From the NCBI RefSeq assembly GCF_025628895.1, contig NZ_JAOTJC010000013.1:76161-140160 (forward strand): 64,000 nt of DNA, given 5' to 3'. Every line of letters starts with the position of its first letter. Position 1 is the stretch's first letter. Position numbers and translations under genes: made by a program. This DNA is from Alteromonas salexigens (GTDB lineage: Bacteria > Pseudomonadota > Gammaproteobacteria > Enterobacterales > Alteromonadaceae). The notes under the pieces were generated by a model. The model was not told the origin of the DNA. It saw only the letters and a program-made list of their open reading frames with translations, and searched no databases. Shown here piece by piece: positions 52,981 through 63,186 of this stretch.

Positions 52981-54648
52981 ATGAAAACGCAGTTGTCCGT
53001 ACTGACGTCACTGGTCGCAATTTCTTTTCTATCCGGCTGTCAGTCCACGTCTGAACAAACCCAGACTTCCTCTCAACCCAATACGCACGCGTCGACACCT
53101 TGTGAAGTTGCGCATACTGATATTCAGGATGCAAGTGACTGCGAAGTGGCAACAGAAGGCGTCATTGAGGTTATTCATCCTGAAGAAGATATCGCGGCTG
53201 ACATCGAAGTTAAGGCTGCCGAGCAGGCCGATGTTGAAGTTGCAGTGACCGATGTCTGGGATCGTATTGCTAATCAGCTAAACCTGCCTATTCCTGAGGA
53301 CCGCCGGGTGGCGGTACAGAAAAACTGGTATCTGAAACACCCGGCGTATATGGCCCGGGTAGTAAAACGGGCTAAACCGTTTCTGTATTACATTGTGGAA
53401 GAAATCGAAAAGCGCGATATGCCACTGGAGCTGGCCCTGCTGCCTATCGTAGAAAGTGCGTTCGACCCGTTCGCTTACTCCCATGGCCGTGCAGCCGGTA
53501 TGTGGCAGTTTATTCCAGGCACCGCTAAGCGTTTCGGCATTCAGCAGTCGTGGTGGTACGACGGCCGCCGGGATGTGATTGCTTCTACCCAGGGCGCATT
53601 GGATTACCTGACCTACCTGAATAAATATTTTGACGGTAACTGGCTACACGCACTGGCCGCATACAACAGTGGTGAAGGCCGGGTGGCCCGGGCCATTAAG
53701 CGTAATGCCAAAGCAGGCAAGCCCACCGATTTCTGGTCGCTTGGCCTGCCCCGTGAAACCCGCGCTTACGTGCCTAAATTGCTGGCACTGGCCGACATAC
53801 TTAAAAATAAAGACGACTATGCGTTTACCTGGCCGGAAGTGGAAAATGTAGCGGTGATCGAACTGGTGGATATTGGTTCTCAGGTCGACCTGGCATTCGC
53901 CGCTGATCTGGCAGGCATGTCGCTGAAAAATCTGCATGCACTGAATCCCGGCTATAATCGCTGGGCCACCGACCCGGACGGCCCGCACCGCCTGGTGTTG
54001 CCAAAAGAAAAAGCCGCCGAATTCGTTACTGCGCTGGCAAAAGTGGACAAAACTGAACGTCTTAACTGGGTACGCCACCAGATACGCGCCGGCGACAGCC
54101 TGGGCAAACTGGCGAATGAATATCACACCACCGTGGGTATCATTAAGCAAATTAATAACCTGAAGTCCAACACCATCCGCGCAGGCGACTTTGTAATGGT
54201 CCCGGTCGCCCTGAAAGAGCTGGATGCGTATTCACTGTCTCAGGACCAGCGCCTGACGTCACTCCAAGATAAAAAACGGGCGGACTATAAGCTTACCCAC
54301 AAAGTGGTCTCAGGCGATACTCTGTGGGACATCGCCCGCAAGTATGATGTAAGTACCCGTTCGCTGGCCAAATGGAACGGCATGGCGCCTAAAGACACCC
54401 TGCGGCCGGGTCAGAAGCTGGCAATATGGATAAATAAGGCCAGCAAAAAACAAGAAAGTGATGCCATTCTTAAAACCCTGACCTACACGGTTAAGCGGGG
54501 CGACTCATTGTCACGCATTGCTAATAAATTTAACCTGAAAGTCAGTGACATCACTAAATGGAACGATCTCAGTGCAAAGCGTTATCTGCAACCGGGTCAG
54601 AAACTCACTTTGCACGTAGATGTCACGCGACTCAAAAATATAGGATAA
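52981..54648 (+). CDS. mltD: Membrane-bound lytic murein transglycosylase D
   Basis: 555 residues. Lipobox FLSGC, an acidic linker, the family-1 lytic transglycosylase domain (catalytic Glu in LLPIVESAFDPFA; GRAAGMWQFIPGTA; AAYNSGEGRV), and three LysM domains (IRAGDSLGKLAN, VVSGDTLWDIAR, VKRGDSLSRIAN). It cleaves glycan strands forming 1,6-anhydro-muramic ends. The start at 52981 has GAGG before it and begins the lipoprotein signal; the longer frame does not. Confidence 0.94.
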   Translation: MKTQLSVLTSLVAISFLSGCQSTSEQTQTSSQPNTHASTPCEVAHTDIQDASDCEVATEGVIEVIHPEEDIAADIEVKAAEQADVEVAVTDVWDRIANQLNLPIPEDRRVAVQKNWYLKHPAYMARVVKRAKPFLYYIVEEIEKRDMPLELALLPIVESAFDPFAYSHGRAAGMWQFIPGTAKRFGIQQSWWYDGRRDVIASTQGALDYLTYLNKYFDGNWLHALAAYNSGEGRVARAIKRNAKAGKPTDFWSLGLPRETRAYVPKLLALADILKNKDDYAFTWPEVENVAVIELVDIGSQVDLAFAADLAGMSLKNLHALNPGYNRWATDPDGPHRLVLPKEKAAEFVTALAKVDKTERLNWVRHQIRAGDSLGKLANEYHTTVGIIKQINNLKSNTIRAGDFVMVPVALKELDAYSLSQDQRLTSLQDKKRADYKLTHKVVSGDTLWDIARKYDVSTRSLAKWNGMAPKDTLRPGQKLAIWINKASKKQESDAILKTLTYTVKRGDSLSRIANKFNLKVSDITKWNDLSAKRYLQPGQKLTLHVDVTRLKNIG

Positions 54649-54654
54649 GGCATT

Positions 54655-55731
54655 ATGTTAAGGATTAACCGGGAAAACCTGCGTAACAGTCACGAAACCC
54701 CCTGGTTAATCCTTGATTTGGTAATGCTGGGGTTGCTGCTGGTAAACCTCATCTGGCTGATTTTCGATGCCCTGTACGCTACCGAGTTTGTATTTTCCTG
54801 GCTGGCAACGTACTTCCCCGCCTTTACCGATGCATACGACCCCATTCACCACAATTTCATTTTGGTGGATCTGGTGTTCATTGCCATCTTCTTCACCGAA
54901 TTCTGTTTTCGCTGGATTGTCTCGGTGGTGCGCAAGGAACACCTGCGCTGGTATTTTTTCCCGTTCCTGCACTGGTACGATATTGTTGGTTTGATCCCGC
55001 TGGGCGCTACCCGCATTTTCCGTTTTCTACGCATTTTCTCTATCTTGCACCGGCTGCATAAATTCCAGATTATCGATTTAAACCAAACCGCTATTTTTCG
55101 CTTTTTCCGGTTCTATTACGAGGTGTTTGTGGAAGAGCTCAGCGATCGCATCGTAGTGAAGATACTCAGTGATGCGCAAAAGGATATTTCTGCTGGTTCG
55201 CCACTGGTTGACGACATTTCCCGCCAGGTCCTGGCACCCCGCCGCCCTATCCTTACACAGTGGCTGGCGGGTGTGATGAACCATTTCGGCCAGTCCATCA
55301 GCGACAATCAGCACGGTGAAGCCATTCGTGAGCATGTGCGAAAATGTGTCGGCAAAGCGGTAAAAAATAACGCGCAGGTGTCCACTTTGCATTATGTGCC
55401 GGTGGTGGGAAAAACTATTGAGAATACGCTGGAGTCTGCAGTCACAGACATTGTTACCGCATCTATGATAAACCTGCTGTCTGATCTTGAGGCCGACCAG
55501 ATAGACCGGTTTGTGGAGGCCGGTCTGCACGACTATACGCCTACTACAGACGAACTGGACAAAGAGGTTTTGCAAGTGATCAACGAATGTCTGGAACTGG
55601 TGAAAGCCCACGTGGCGCAGCAGCGCTGGAAAGCCGAGTTGGCCGCGCAGGAGTCTACCCTCCCGATGTCTGACATTACCACCAAACCTGGTGATCACCC
55701 GGATGTGAACAATGACAAGCCCAGAGCTTAA
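54655..55731 (+). CDS. Ion-transporter-like membrane protein with S4-like segment
   Basis: 358 residues. Four N-terminal membrane segments end in TRIFRFLRIFSILHRLHKF, an S4-like row of Arg/His spaced by hydrophobic residues, as in voltage-sensor domains. There is no obvious pore helix or selectivity filter; a large soluble C-terminus (from ~140) follows. It may be a stand-alone voltage-sensor-like protein. It begins 6 bases after mltD, and its end overlaps the next gene by 20 bases. Confidence 0.7.
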   Translation: MLRINRENLRNSHETPWLILDLVMLGLLLVNLIWLIFDALYATEFVFSWLATYFPAFTDAYDPIHHNFILVDLVFIAIFFTEFCFRWIVSVVRKEHLRWYFFPFLHWYDIVGLIPLGATRIFRFLRIFSILHRLHKFQIIDLNQTAIFRFFRFYYEVFVEELSDRIVVKILSDAQKDISAGSPLVDDISRQVLAPRRPILTQWLAGVMNHFGQSISDNQHGEAIREHVRKCVGKAVKNNAQVSTLHYVPVVGKTIENTLESAVTDIVTASMINLLSDLEADQIDRFVEAGLHDYTPTTDELDKEVLQVINECLELVKAHVAQQRWKAELAAQESTLPMSDITTKPGDHPDVNNDKPRA

Positions 55732-56179
55732 AGTCCCGCCGTTGTTGCTGCTGGCCATCGCCATGGCTGGCGTACTGACTTGCCACCTTGTGTGGCCTAT
55801 GCAATGGCCATCATTGGTCACGATTGTGGGTATACTGCTCAGCGCACTGGGGCTGATATGCTGTGTGGCCGGCGTGGTGGCATTTCGCCGCCATGCGACG
55901 ACTGTTGATCCCCGTTATCCGGAAAACACCGGCACCTTAGTCACGGGCGGTATTTACGGGTACTCACGTAACCCCATGTATTTAGGTTTTGCACTAATTC
56001 TGGTGGGCTGGAGCGCGTATCTTAGCACCCCATTCAGTCTGCTCTGGCTAGTGCTTTTCGTCACTTACCTGCAACGCTTCCAAATTTACCCTGAAGAACG
56101 CCAGATGCGGATCCTGTTTGGGCAGCAGTTCGAAAATTATTGCCGCCAAACACGTCGCTGGCTGGGACGGAAAAATTAG
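55712..56179 (+). CDS. Isoprenylcysteine-carboxyl-methyltransferase-family (PEMT/ICMT) protein
   Basis: 155 residues, four membrane segments, and the family end GGIYGYSRNPMYLGFALILVGW and PEERQMRILFGQQFENYCRQTRRW. Such bacterial proteins methylate lipids or small molecules with AdoMet; the substrate is unknown. It overlaps the preceding gene by 20 bases, so it is in the mltD operon. Confidence 0.88.
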   Translation: MTSPELKVPPLLLLAIAMAGVLTCHLVWPMQWPSLVTIVGILLSALGLICCVAGVVAFRRHATTVDPRYPENTGTLVTGGIYGYSRNPMYLGFALILVGWSAYLSTPFSLLWLVLFVTYLQRFQIYPEERQMRILFGQQFENYCRQTRRWLGRKN

Positions 56180-57042
56180 TTCAGATGCTGGTAAGGCGCG
56201 GTGCCCGCACAACCCAGCGGCTGCCAGTCGGCTACTCTGGGGTTGATAATGCCCAGCCGGATATAAGTGTCTTTAATCTCACCACCTTCACGCAGCTTTT
56301 TAAGCCCGTCCTCTAAAGCTTTCTGCAAGGCCTCACTCTGTGGGGTTTGTTTACTCACCAGGAAATGCGTAGAGTCAGGAAAGACCAGCTTAAAACCGGC
56401 TACCGGGACTAATGGCTGCTCAAAGGGGTCTCGCTCGAAGTCTTCCTTGCCGCTGAATGTCAGCGGCAGTAATTCACCCCGCCCACGGGATAGCATTTTA
56501 AACATGTTTTCGTACAGGCCCACATGCAACAGCCTGAGGCCAGCACATTGCAGCAAAGCCCAGTCCATATGCCAGTTTTCATTGGTCAGAGTAATTGCGT
56601 TGCGAATGGTGTCCAGACTCGTGAAGTTGGGAGCCAGCTGACGGGTGGTATACAGCCCTTTCTCGAACTCATTTTCACGGAACAAGGGCGCACTGAGGTG
56701 GATATCTTCAGCTTCCACCTCATTTACCCAAATCCCTACCATGGAAGCATGCAAAAGCCCGGATTTAACCGCATCAATTATACGGCTGTTTACCGGTAAG
56801 CCCGAAATCTGTAGCTCGTAGCTTATCCCTGACGCCTTGAGTGCATTACAAAATATCAGATATTCGGCAAGAATCTGGTTTTCGTTAAGTGCGGCTTCAC
56901 CTAGCGCCGGACAACCGTGAAGCTTTATAAAGCGCTTAATGGCAGGCACATGGTCTTCATATGTGCCGACCCGAAACACTGTGTCCTTCGCAGTTGCCCC
57001 GTAACTAAACAGGGTCGCTACCATCAACAACCACAACTTCAT
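56176..57042 (-). CDS. Periplasmic solute-binding-protein-like protein
   Basis: 288 residues with signal peptide MKLWLLMVATLFSYGATA and the bilobal type 2 periplasmic-binding fold pattern (SGLPVNSRIIDAVKSGLLHASMV; YIRLGIINPRVADWQPLGCAG). No transporter genes stand nearby, so it may be a sensor ligand-binding relative. Convergent with the methyltransferase-like gene, overlap 4 bases. GTGACATG-type start; weak ribosome-binding site. Confidence 0.7.
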   Translation of the reverse strand: MKLWLLMVATLFSYGATAKDTVFRVGTYEDHVPAIKRFIKLHGCPALGEAALNENQILAEYLIFCNALKASGISYELQISGLPVNSRIIDAVKSGLLHASMVGIWVNEVEAEDIHLSAPLFRENEFEKGLYTTRQLAPNFTSLDTIRNAITLTNENWHMDWALLQCAGLRLLHVGLYENMFKMLSRGRGELLPLTFSGKEDFERDPFEQPLVPVAGFKLVFPDSTHFLVSKQTPQSEALQKALEDGLKKLREGGEIKDTYIRLGIINPRVADWQPLGCAGTAPYQHLN

Positions 57043-57120
57043 GTCACTTTCTCGCTGTCAGTTAAGACTTCACTTACCAGCATGAATTGCGCCCGGGCAA
57101 CAACCCTGGGCATACCGGTT

Positions 57121-58497
57121 TTACTGCCGCCGCCAGGTGGTGCCCTGCGGTCCGTCTTCCAATACAATGCCTTTGGCCGTGAGTGCGTCACGGGCCGCGT
57201 CTGCGGCTGCCCAATCCTTGGCTGCCCGGGCATCATTACGCTGCGTTATCAACGCTTCAATTTCTGCCGCGTCATCATCGCTGCCGGACTGAAGATACGT
57301 ATCCGGGTCAGACTGCAATACCCCTAAAATGCCGCCAAGTTGTTTAAGCACACCAGCCAGGTTGCCAGCTTCCTCAGCATTATCTTTTTGCTTATTCAGC
57401 TCACGGGCCAAATCGAACAATACCGAAAACGCTTCCGGCACATTCAGATCATCGTTCATGGCTTGCTCAAACCGGGCCAGATAACCGCCGTGACTAAGCT
57501 CTACGTCAGGGTTAACTGTTACGCCGCGAAGGGCAGTATATAACCGCTCCAGAGCAGATTTAGCCTGCGTCAGATTGTCCTGAGAATAGCTCAGCTGGCT
57601 ACGATAGTGCGCTGACATCAAAAAGAAGCGTAAAGACTCGGCGTCATGGTCTTTAAGCACGTCACGCAGGGTAAAAAAGTTACCCAAGGACTTAGACATT
57701 TTCTCGTCGTTTACCTGCACCATGCCCGTGTGCATCCAGACATTCACATAAGGGGTGTCGAACGCGCAGCACGATTGCGCCACTTCGTTTTCATGGTGAG
57801 GAAAGATTAAGTCAGAGCCGCCACCGTGAATATCGAAATGCGGGCCCAGGTGTTTACGGTTCATCGCTGAACACTCGATGTGCCAGCCGGGGCGTCCCTG
57901 CCCCCACGGCGATTCCCAGGCAGGCTCACCGGGCTTGGTGGTTTTCCACAGCACAAAATCAAGGGGATCGTCCTTGCCGGCCGCCACTTCTACCCGTGCC
58001 CCAGCCTGCAGCTGGTCGAGATCCTGCTTACTCAGCTTGCCGTAATCCGGGAATGTCGATACATCAAACAGCACATCACCACTGCTTGCCTGATAGGCAA
58101 AGCCTTTGTCTATCAGCGTGGTAATAACCTCAATGATTTCGTCCATGTGGCCGGTCACGGTAGGCTCGGTATCAGGCTCAAGCAGATTTATCGCCGCAAA
58201 GTCTTCATGCATCATGGCAATTGTGCGCTGCGTAAGCGAATCTACAGACTCATTGTTTTCCTGGGCCCGGGCAATGATTTTGTCATCGACGTCGGTAATA
58301 TTGCGGACGTAATTTACATCGTAGCCAAGGTGGCGCAGATAACGTACCAGAATATCAAAACTCAGGTAGGTTCTGGCATGCCCCATATGACACACGTCGT
58401 ACACGGTAATACCGCACACATACAAGCCCACTTTCCCTTCTTCCAGAGGCACAAACTGTGCTTTTTCACGGGTTCGGGTATTGTACAGGTGAAGCAT
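57121..58497 (-). CDS. cysS: Cysteinyl-tRNA synthetase
   Basis: 458 residues (E. coli 461). Zinc Cys in [13 protein letters not shown]-like HMGHAR, KMSKS in [12 protein letters not shown], and a helical anticodon-binding end. ATG 58497 is chosen over the longer frame, with AAGGAAA upstream. It is divergent from ppiB with 166 bases between, a conserved arrangement. Confidence 0.97.
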   Translation of the reverse strand: MLHLYNTRTREKAQFVPLEEGKVGLYVCGITVYDVCHMGHARTYLSFDILVRYLRHLGYDVNYVRNITDVDDKIIARAQENNESVDSLTQRTIAMMHEDFAAINLLEPDTEPTVTGHMDEIIEVITTLIDKGFAYQASSGDVLFDVSTFPDYGKLSKQDLDQLQAGARVEVAAGKDDPLDFVLWKTTKPGEPAWESPWGQGRPGWHIECSAMNRKHLGPHFDIHGGGSDLIFPHHENEVAQSCCAFDTPYVNVWMHTGMVQVNDEKMSKSLGNFFTLRDVLKDHDAESLRFFLMSAHYRSQLSYSQDNLTQAKSALERLYTALRGVTVNPDVELSHGGYLARFEQAMNDDLNVPEAFSVLFDLARELNKQKDNAEEAGNLAGVLKQLGGILGVLQSDPDTYLQSGSDDDAAEIEALITQRNDARAAKDWAAADAARDALTAKGIVLEDGPQGTTWRRQ

Positions 58498-58663
58498 GGG
58501 CAGAATTTCCTTGATGAACGTCAAAAAACGCAAAGTGTAGCATTGCCGGGCGTCCAGTCACAGCCTTTGTTGGCAACTGTCACCACGGGATGGTTTTCTC
58601 TTTCTGCAGATTAGGCTACCATTGATCTGATTCTATTTTTGCCATTGTAGGAAATGAGACAAG

Positions 58664-59161
58664 ATGGTTACATTTAAAACAAATTACGGTGACATTACAC
58701 TGGAACTGTTTGCTGACAAAGCGCCAGTTACCGTTGAAAACTTCCTGAGCTACGTAAAAGAAGGCTTTTACGACGGAACGATTTTTCACCGGGTAATTGA
58801 CGGTTTTATGATTCAGGGCGGCGGTTTTACCGAAGACATGGGTCAGAAAGACACCAAAGCGCCTATCAAAAACGAAGCGAACAGCGGTGTGAGCAATGAA
58901 AAAGGCACCATTGCAATGGCGCGCACCAATGATCCTCACTCTGCCACGGCGCAGTTTTTTATTAATGTAAAAGACAACGATTTTCTTAACTTTACCAGCG
59001 AGTCGGTGAACGGCTGGGGTTATTGTGCATTCGGTAAAGTGACCGAAGGCATGGATGTGGTTGAAAAAATCAAAGATGTTAAAACAGGGTCCCACGGCTT
59101 CCACCAGGATGTTCCGGTTGAGCCTGTCATCATCGAAAAGGCGGTTATCGCTGACGCGTAA
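58664..59161 (+). CDS. ppiB: Cyclophilin-type peptidyl-prolyl isomerase B
   Basis: 165 residues: [24 protein letters not shown] and the Trp in [13 protein letters not shown] match cytoplasmic PpiB. It catalyses proline cis-trans isomerisation. Next to cysS and lpxH as in E. coli. Confidence 0.96.
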   Translation: MVTFKTNYGDITLELFADKAPVTVENFLSYVKEGFYDGTIFHRVIDGFMIQGGGFTEDMGQKDTKAPIKNEANSGVSNEKGTIAMARTNDPHSATAQFFINVKDNDFLNFTSESVNGWGYCAFGKVTEGMDVVEKIKDVKTGSHGFHQDVPVEPVIIEKAVIADA

Positions 59162-59171
59162 ACACTGCTAT

Positions 59172-59192
59172 GGGCACGTGCTCCGCGTGCCC
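59172..59192 (+). terminator. Terminator-like hairpin between ppiB and lpxH
   Basis: GGGCACG/CGTGCCC stem with a 7-base loop, then TTTATCTT. The T-run is short, so read-through into lpxH is likely. Confidence 0.6.
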
Positions 59193-59223
59193 TTTATCTT
59201 CTCTAAACAATCAGACTCCCTCC

Positions 59224-59949
59224 ATGCCTTTTACTTATTTCATAGCTGATTTGCACCTTAGCGACGATCGCCCGGATATTACTGCCTGCCTGAAGCATTT
59301 TCTGGCCACCGATGCCCGGGATGCCGAAGCGCTCTATGTGTTAGGTGATCTGTTTGAAGTGTGGCTGGGTGACGATGATGTGACACCTTTCAACGAAGAA
59401 ATTGCCACACTGTTTAAAGCGCAAAGTGAACGCTGCCCGGTGTATTTCATGCACGGCAACCGGGATTTCGCAATCCGGCAAACCTGGCTTAACAAAGCTG
59501 GCATGACGCTGCTCAAAGAGCAAACTGTGGTGTCTTTGTATGGCGAACCCACGCTACTTACCCACGGCGATGAATTGTGCACCCGGGACGTGGCCTATCA
59601 GAAGTTCAGAAAAAAATCCCGGAGTTGGTGGTGGCCGCGGCTGATGCTTGCCCTGCCACTGTGGTACCGACGCCGTGTCGCACGAAACGGCCGGGAACAG
59701 AGCAAACAGAATCAGCGCGGACTGCGTCCCGAAATCATGGACGTCACTCCTGAAGAAGTGGTCAAAGTGATGGAGCATCACAACGTATGCCAGCTGATCC
59801 ATGGCCACACACACCGTCCTGCCATCCACCAGCTAACGGTAGCCGGTCAGCCCGCTACCCGTATTGTGCTGGGAGACTGGTACGATCAAGGCAGCATACT
59901 GCGGGTCGAGCCAGATAACATCGAACTGGAAACCCGTTCATTTAAGTAA
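59224..59949 (+). CDS. lpxH: UDP-2,3-diacylglucosamine pyrophosphohydrolase
   Basis: 241 residues (E. coli 240). Metallophosphatase motifs: FIADLHLSDDRP, GDLFEVWLGDD, MHGNRDFA, THGDELCT and IHGHTHRPAIH. It makes lipid X in lipid A synthesis. The ATG at 59224 fits the E. coli start; the frame extends 54 bases upstream only through the hairpin. Confidence 0.96.
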   Translation: MPFTYFIADLHLSDDRPDITACLKHFLATDARDAEALYVLGDLFEVWLGDDDVTPFNEEIATLFKAQSERCPVYFMHGNRDFAIRQTWLNKAGMTLLKEQTVVSLYGEPTLLTHGDELCTRDVAYQKFRKKSRSWWWPRLMLALPLWYRRRVARNGREQSKQNQRGLRPEIMDVTPEEVVKVMEHHNVCQLIHGHTHRPAIHQLTVAGQPATRIVLGDWYDQGSILRVEPDNIELETRSFK

Positions 59950-60150
59950 TGCCGGACGCGGGTACATACTCAGGCATTTTATTTTGACCTGTCTTTGCAT
60001 CAGCAATTGCTGACTTTCCGCCTTGCCCAACAGTCCAGTGAGCGCATTCAATCATTTCCCGCTGGCCAAAAACTGATCGCTTTTTAGCTGGCAAGATCGC
60101 GCTGATGTGGTATAACTTTCAAGAAGTTAATTTCATCAAGGACGGTGATA

Positions 60151-60771
60151 GTGTCGGAATTTCTGTTTAGCGATACCAACTTCTGGTTCTCAACCGCCAT
60201 CGGTATTGTATTGTTGCTGTTTCTCATCGAGGTCATAGGCCTGGTGTTTGGCATGTCTATTATCGGCGTCTTCGATGACCTGACCGACATCGACAGCGAC
60301 ATGGACGGCTCCAGCGTCTCCGCGCTGTCCAGCTGGCTGAACCTGGATAAGCTGCCAATGATTATCTGGCTGGTTATTTTCCTGACCCTGTTTGGACTAA
60401 CCGGCTACCTGATCGGTTACGGATTTTCTCTATTCACCTATACCCTTCCCCCTTTATGGTTATCGCTTCCACTTGCAATACTGGCCGCACTGACGATCAC
60501 CGGACGCTTCGGTATTGTGCTGGCACGAATACTCCCTAAGGCAGAAAGCGCAGCAGTACATGACGATGATTTTGTGGGCGCTGCGGCCAGTATCACTATT
60601 GGTGTAGCGCGGCAGGGAAACCCCGCAGAGGCGAAATTTACCGACAAATTCTCGCAGTCTCACTATGTGCTGGTTGAGCCGTTTGAAGAAGAAGAGCAGT
60701 TTCATCAGGGTGATCGCATCATACTGATAAAAAAAGGGCCGCGCAGCTGGTTAGCTACCCGGTATAAGTAG
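60151..60771 (+). CDS. YqiJ-like OB-fold membrane protein
   Basis: 206 residues: two or three membrane segments (about 12-35, 65-90, 95-115) and a C-terminal OB/NfeD-like domain (DDDFVGAAASITIG...QGDRIILIKKGPRSWLATRY). The GTG at 60151 has AAGGA at 8 bases; the one at 60145 is too close. It is 20 bases before the flotillin gene, as yqiJ-yqiK in E. coli. Confidence 0.82.
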   Translation: MSEFLFSDTNFWFSTAIGIVLLLFLIEVIGLVFGMSIIGVFDDLTDIDSDMDGSSVSALSSWLNLDKLPMIIWLVIFLTLFGLTGYLIGYGFSLFTYTLPPLWLSLPLAILAALTITGRFGIVLARILPKAESAAVHDDDFVGAAASITIGVARQGNPAEAKFTDKFSQSHYVLVEPFEEEEQFHQGDRIILIKKGPRSWLATRYK

Positions 60772-60791
60772 AACATAAAAAGAGACGTTCC

Positions 60792-62591
60792 ATGGACACA
60801 ATCACTCCTTCCACCGCGCCAATGATCTTCATTGTCGCAGGTATTGTCGTTGTCACCCTGCTCACCATCGGGTTGATCTTTGCGAAACTGTATACCCGGG
60901 CCACTAAAGAAACCGCGTTTGTGCGTACCGGACTGGGTGGCGAAAAGGTCATAAAAGACGGCGGCGCCATTGTCTTGCCGGTGGTACACGAAGTTATCCC
61001 GGTCAACATGAATACCCTGCGTATTGAGGTTGAGAAAACGCAAAAGGACGCCCTTATCACCAAGGACCGCATGCGAGTTGATGTAAAAGCCGACTTTTAC
61101 CTGCGAGTGGCCCCCAACGCCAGCGGTATATCCATGGCTGCGCAAACTCTGGGCACCCGAACTACCCGCGCAGAAGAAGTTAAAAAGCTGATGGAGTCGA
61201 AGTTTGTTGACGTACTTCGGGCGGTGGCAGCAGAAATGACAATGACCGAAATGCACGAACAACGTGCAGACTTCGTACAAAAAGTGCAGCAAAGTGTAGC
61301 GAACGATCTGGAAAAGAATGGTCTGGAGCTCGAGTCGGTCAGCTTAACCGGCTTTGATCAGACCGATCTTGAGTTTTTCAACGAGAACAATGCATTCGAC
61401 GCCGAAGGACGGGCGCGACTGGCTAAAATTATTGAAGAAAAGCGCAAGGAAACTAACGATATTCAGCAGGAAAACCGCGTGAAGATCGAACAGCGCAACC
61501 TTGAAGCTGAAAAACTGTCACTGGATATTCAGCGGGATGAGCAGGAAGCGCGTCTGGAGCAGGAACAGCTACTGGCCTTTAAACGTCAGGAGCAAAAGGC
61601 GGAAATTGCAAAGCAGCGTGAAATGAAAGATCGTGAAGAGCGCGAAGCCGGCATTGCAAAAGAACGTGCCATTGAAGCGGCAGAAATTGAAAAAGCCCGA
61701 GAAATCGAAACACAGGAAATTGCCAAGCGACAATCTCTGGAACAAGCCCGTATTCGTCAACAACAGGAAGTAGAAGTCGCGGAGCAGATTAAACAGATCG
61801 CCGTGGCAAACAAATCAGAAGAAGAGTCAGCTGCCCGCGCGAAAGCCGCTGAAGCGGAAAAAGCCAAAGTCGAAAAAATGGAAGCGGTCACTACTGCCAG
61901 ACAGGTGGCCGAGGCGAACCGCCGCAAAGAAATCGAAGTTATTGACGCCCGCAAAGAAGCTGAGCGTGAGGCTGTGAGCATTACCGTAGAGGCCGAAGCT
62001 AAGCGGGAAGCCGCCGAAAATGCCGCCGAAGCCATCCTGACCGAAGCAAAAGCCAACGCCGACTCGAAGATGTTGCAGGCGGAAGCTGACGAAAAAGTGC
62101 TGGCCGTAGAAGCGGCAGGTAAACAGGCGCTTTATGAAGCCGAGAACTCGCTCAAAAACGAGCAAATCGATTTACAGAAATCTCTGGCCATTCTGAAGGT
62201 ATTACCGGAGCTGGTTGCTAACGCAGTGAAGCCCTTAGAAAACATTGATGGCATTAAAATTCTGCAGGGCTACGGCGCCTCTGGCAGTAACGACAGCAAC
62301 AATACCCAGGCGACGGCAAGTCAGGGCGGGCTGGCAGAGCAAGTCACCAACGCCGCGCTTCAATACCGTGCCAATGCACCGGTGGTAGACGCGATGTTGC
62401 GTGAAGTCGGCCTGGTGCACGAAAAAGACGGCACCTTGCATGACTTACTTAACGGTAACAGTCCGATAATTGCGTCGGCATCAAACCTGAATAACGCCAC
62501 CGCCAAAACAAATGGCGCCGGTGAGATAAACCATGTGGAACAGGTAACACCGGTGGTACCTGAAACACCCCACACTGAAAAAGAACAGTAA
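60792..62591 (+). CDS. YqiK-like flotillin
   Basis: 599 residues. One N-terminal membrane segment (~12-35), an SPFH/PHB domain (to ~190) and a long Ala/Glu/Arg/Lys coiled coil (about 200-470) with the EA-repeats of flotillin, then a variable tail. Flotillins organise membrane microdomains. The partner is the NfeD-like gene upstream. No ribosome-binding anomaly. Confidence 0.9.
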   Translation: MDTITPSTAPMIFIVAGIVVVTLLTIGLIFAKLYTRATKETAFVRTGLGGEKVIKDGGAIVLPVVHEVIPVNMNTLRIEVEKTQKDALITKDRMRVDVKADFYLRVAPNASGISMAAQTLGTRTTRAEEVKKLMESKFVDVLRAVAAEMTMTEMHEQRADFVQKVQQSVANDLEKNGLELESVSLTGFDQTDLEFFNENNAFDAEGRARLAKIIEEKRKETNDIQQENRVKIEQRNLEAEKLSLDIQRDEQEARLEQEQLLAFKRQEQKAEIAKQREMKDREEREAGIAKERAIEAAEIEKAREIETQEIAKRQSLEQARIRQQQEVEVAEQIKQIAVANKSEEESAARAKAAEAEKAKVEKMEAVTTARQVAEANRRKEIEVIDARKEAEREAVSITVEAEAKREAAENAAEAILTEAKANADSKMLQAEADEKVLAVEAAGKQALYEAENSLKNEQIDLQKSLAILKVLPELVANAVKPLENIDGIKILQGYGASGSNDSNNTQATASQGGLAEQVTNAALQYRANAPVVDAMLREVGLVHEKDGTLHDLLNGNSPIIASASNLNNATAKTNGAGEINHVEQVTPVVPETPHTEKEQ

Positions 62592-63186
62592 CCCCCCCGT
62601 CACCACCGCGCAGGCGGTGGCCTCCTATGCGCGATAGCCGGACGTTGTGAAAGTCAAAAAAGCTACCGTCACCCCGGCGTCAGTAGTATTTACCGTCATC
62701 CCGGCGTCAGAAGTATTTACCGTCATCCCGGCGTCACTAGTATTTACCGTCATCCCGGCGCAGGCCGGGACCTCCCAAACAGCCTGACTACCCAAAAACC
62801 GCCCTCCTCTTACCCAGCTCAAAAAACTAAATTGTTTTTGAAAACACAAAAGGGGCTTTACGCGTGAAAACGTAAAGGCTGAAATAACGTCATCGATAAT
62901 GTAAATATCGGTTAATAGCAGAGGTTAACCCTGGTTAGTACGACTTATATCCTGTGCTACCGGCGTTTAGGTAATAGATACGACACGGTTTCCTGATGGA
63001 GGTCCCGGCCTGCGCCGGGATGACGGTAGCTTTGAGAAACGCCGGGTTGACGGTTGTCTGATGGAGGTCCCGGCCTCCGCCGGGATGACGGTAGCTATGA
63101 AGAGCGCCGGTGTGACAGTTACCAGATGGAGGTCCCGGCCTGCGCCGGGATGACGGTAGCTATGAGAAACGCCGGGATGACGGTAG
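62592..63186. repeat. REP-like repeat region
   Basis: No gene. It has a left array of 27-bp units (62664-62770; three full and a partial) and a right array of three 65-bp units (starting 62995, 63060, 63125), each with CCCGGCCTGCGCCGGG. The last left unit (62745-62775) is the reverse complement of the first right one (62998-63028), so the two arrays face each other around a ~220-bp spacer that contains the hairpin CTTTACG/CGTAAAG. Confidence 0.85.

Noticed and set aside
62625-62849. 74-codon ORF with DAGMTVNTS repeats
   Set aside because: It is a reading of the REP-like 27-bp array and not a gene.
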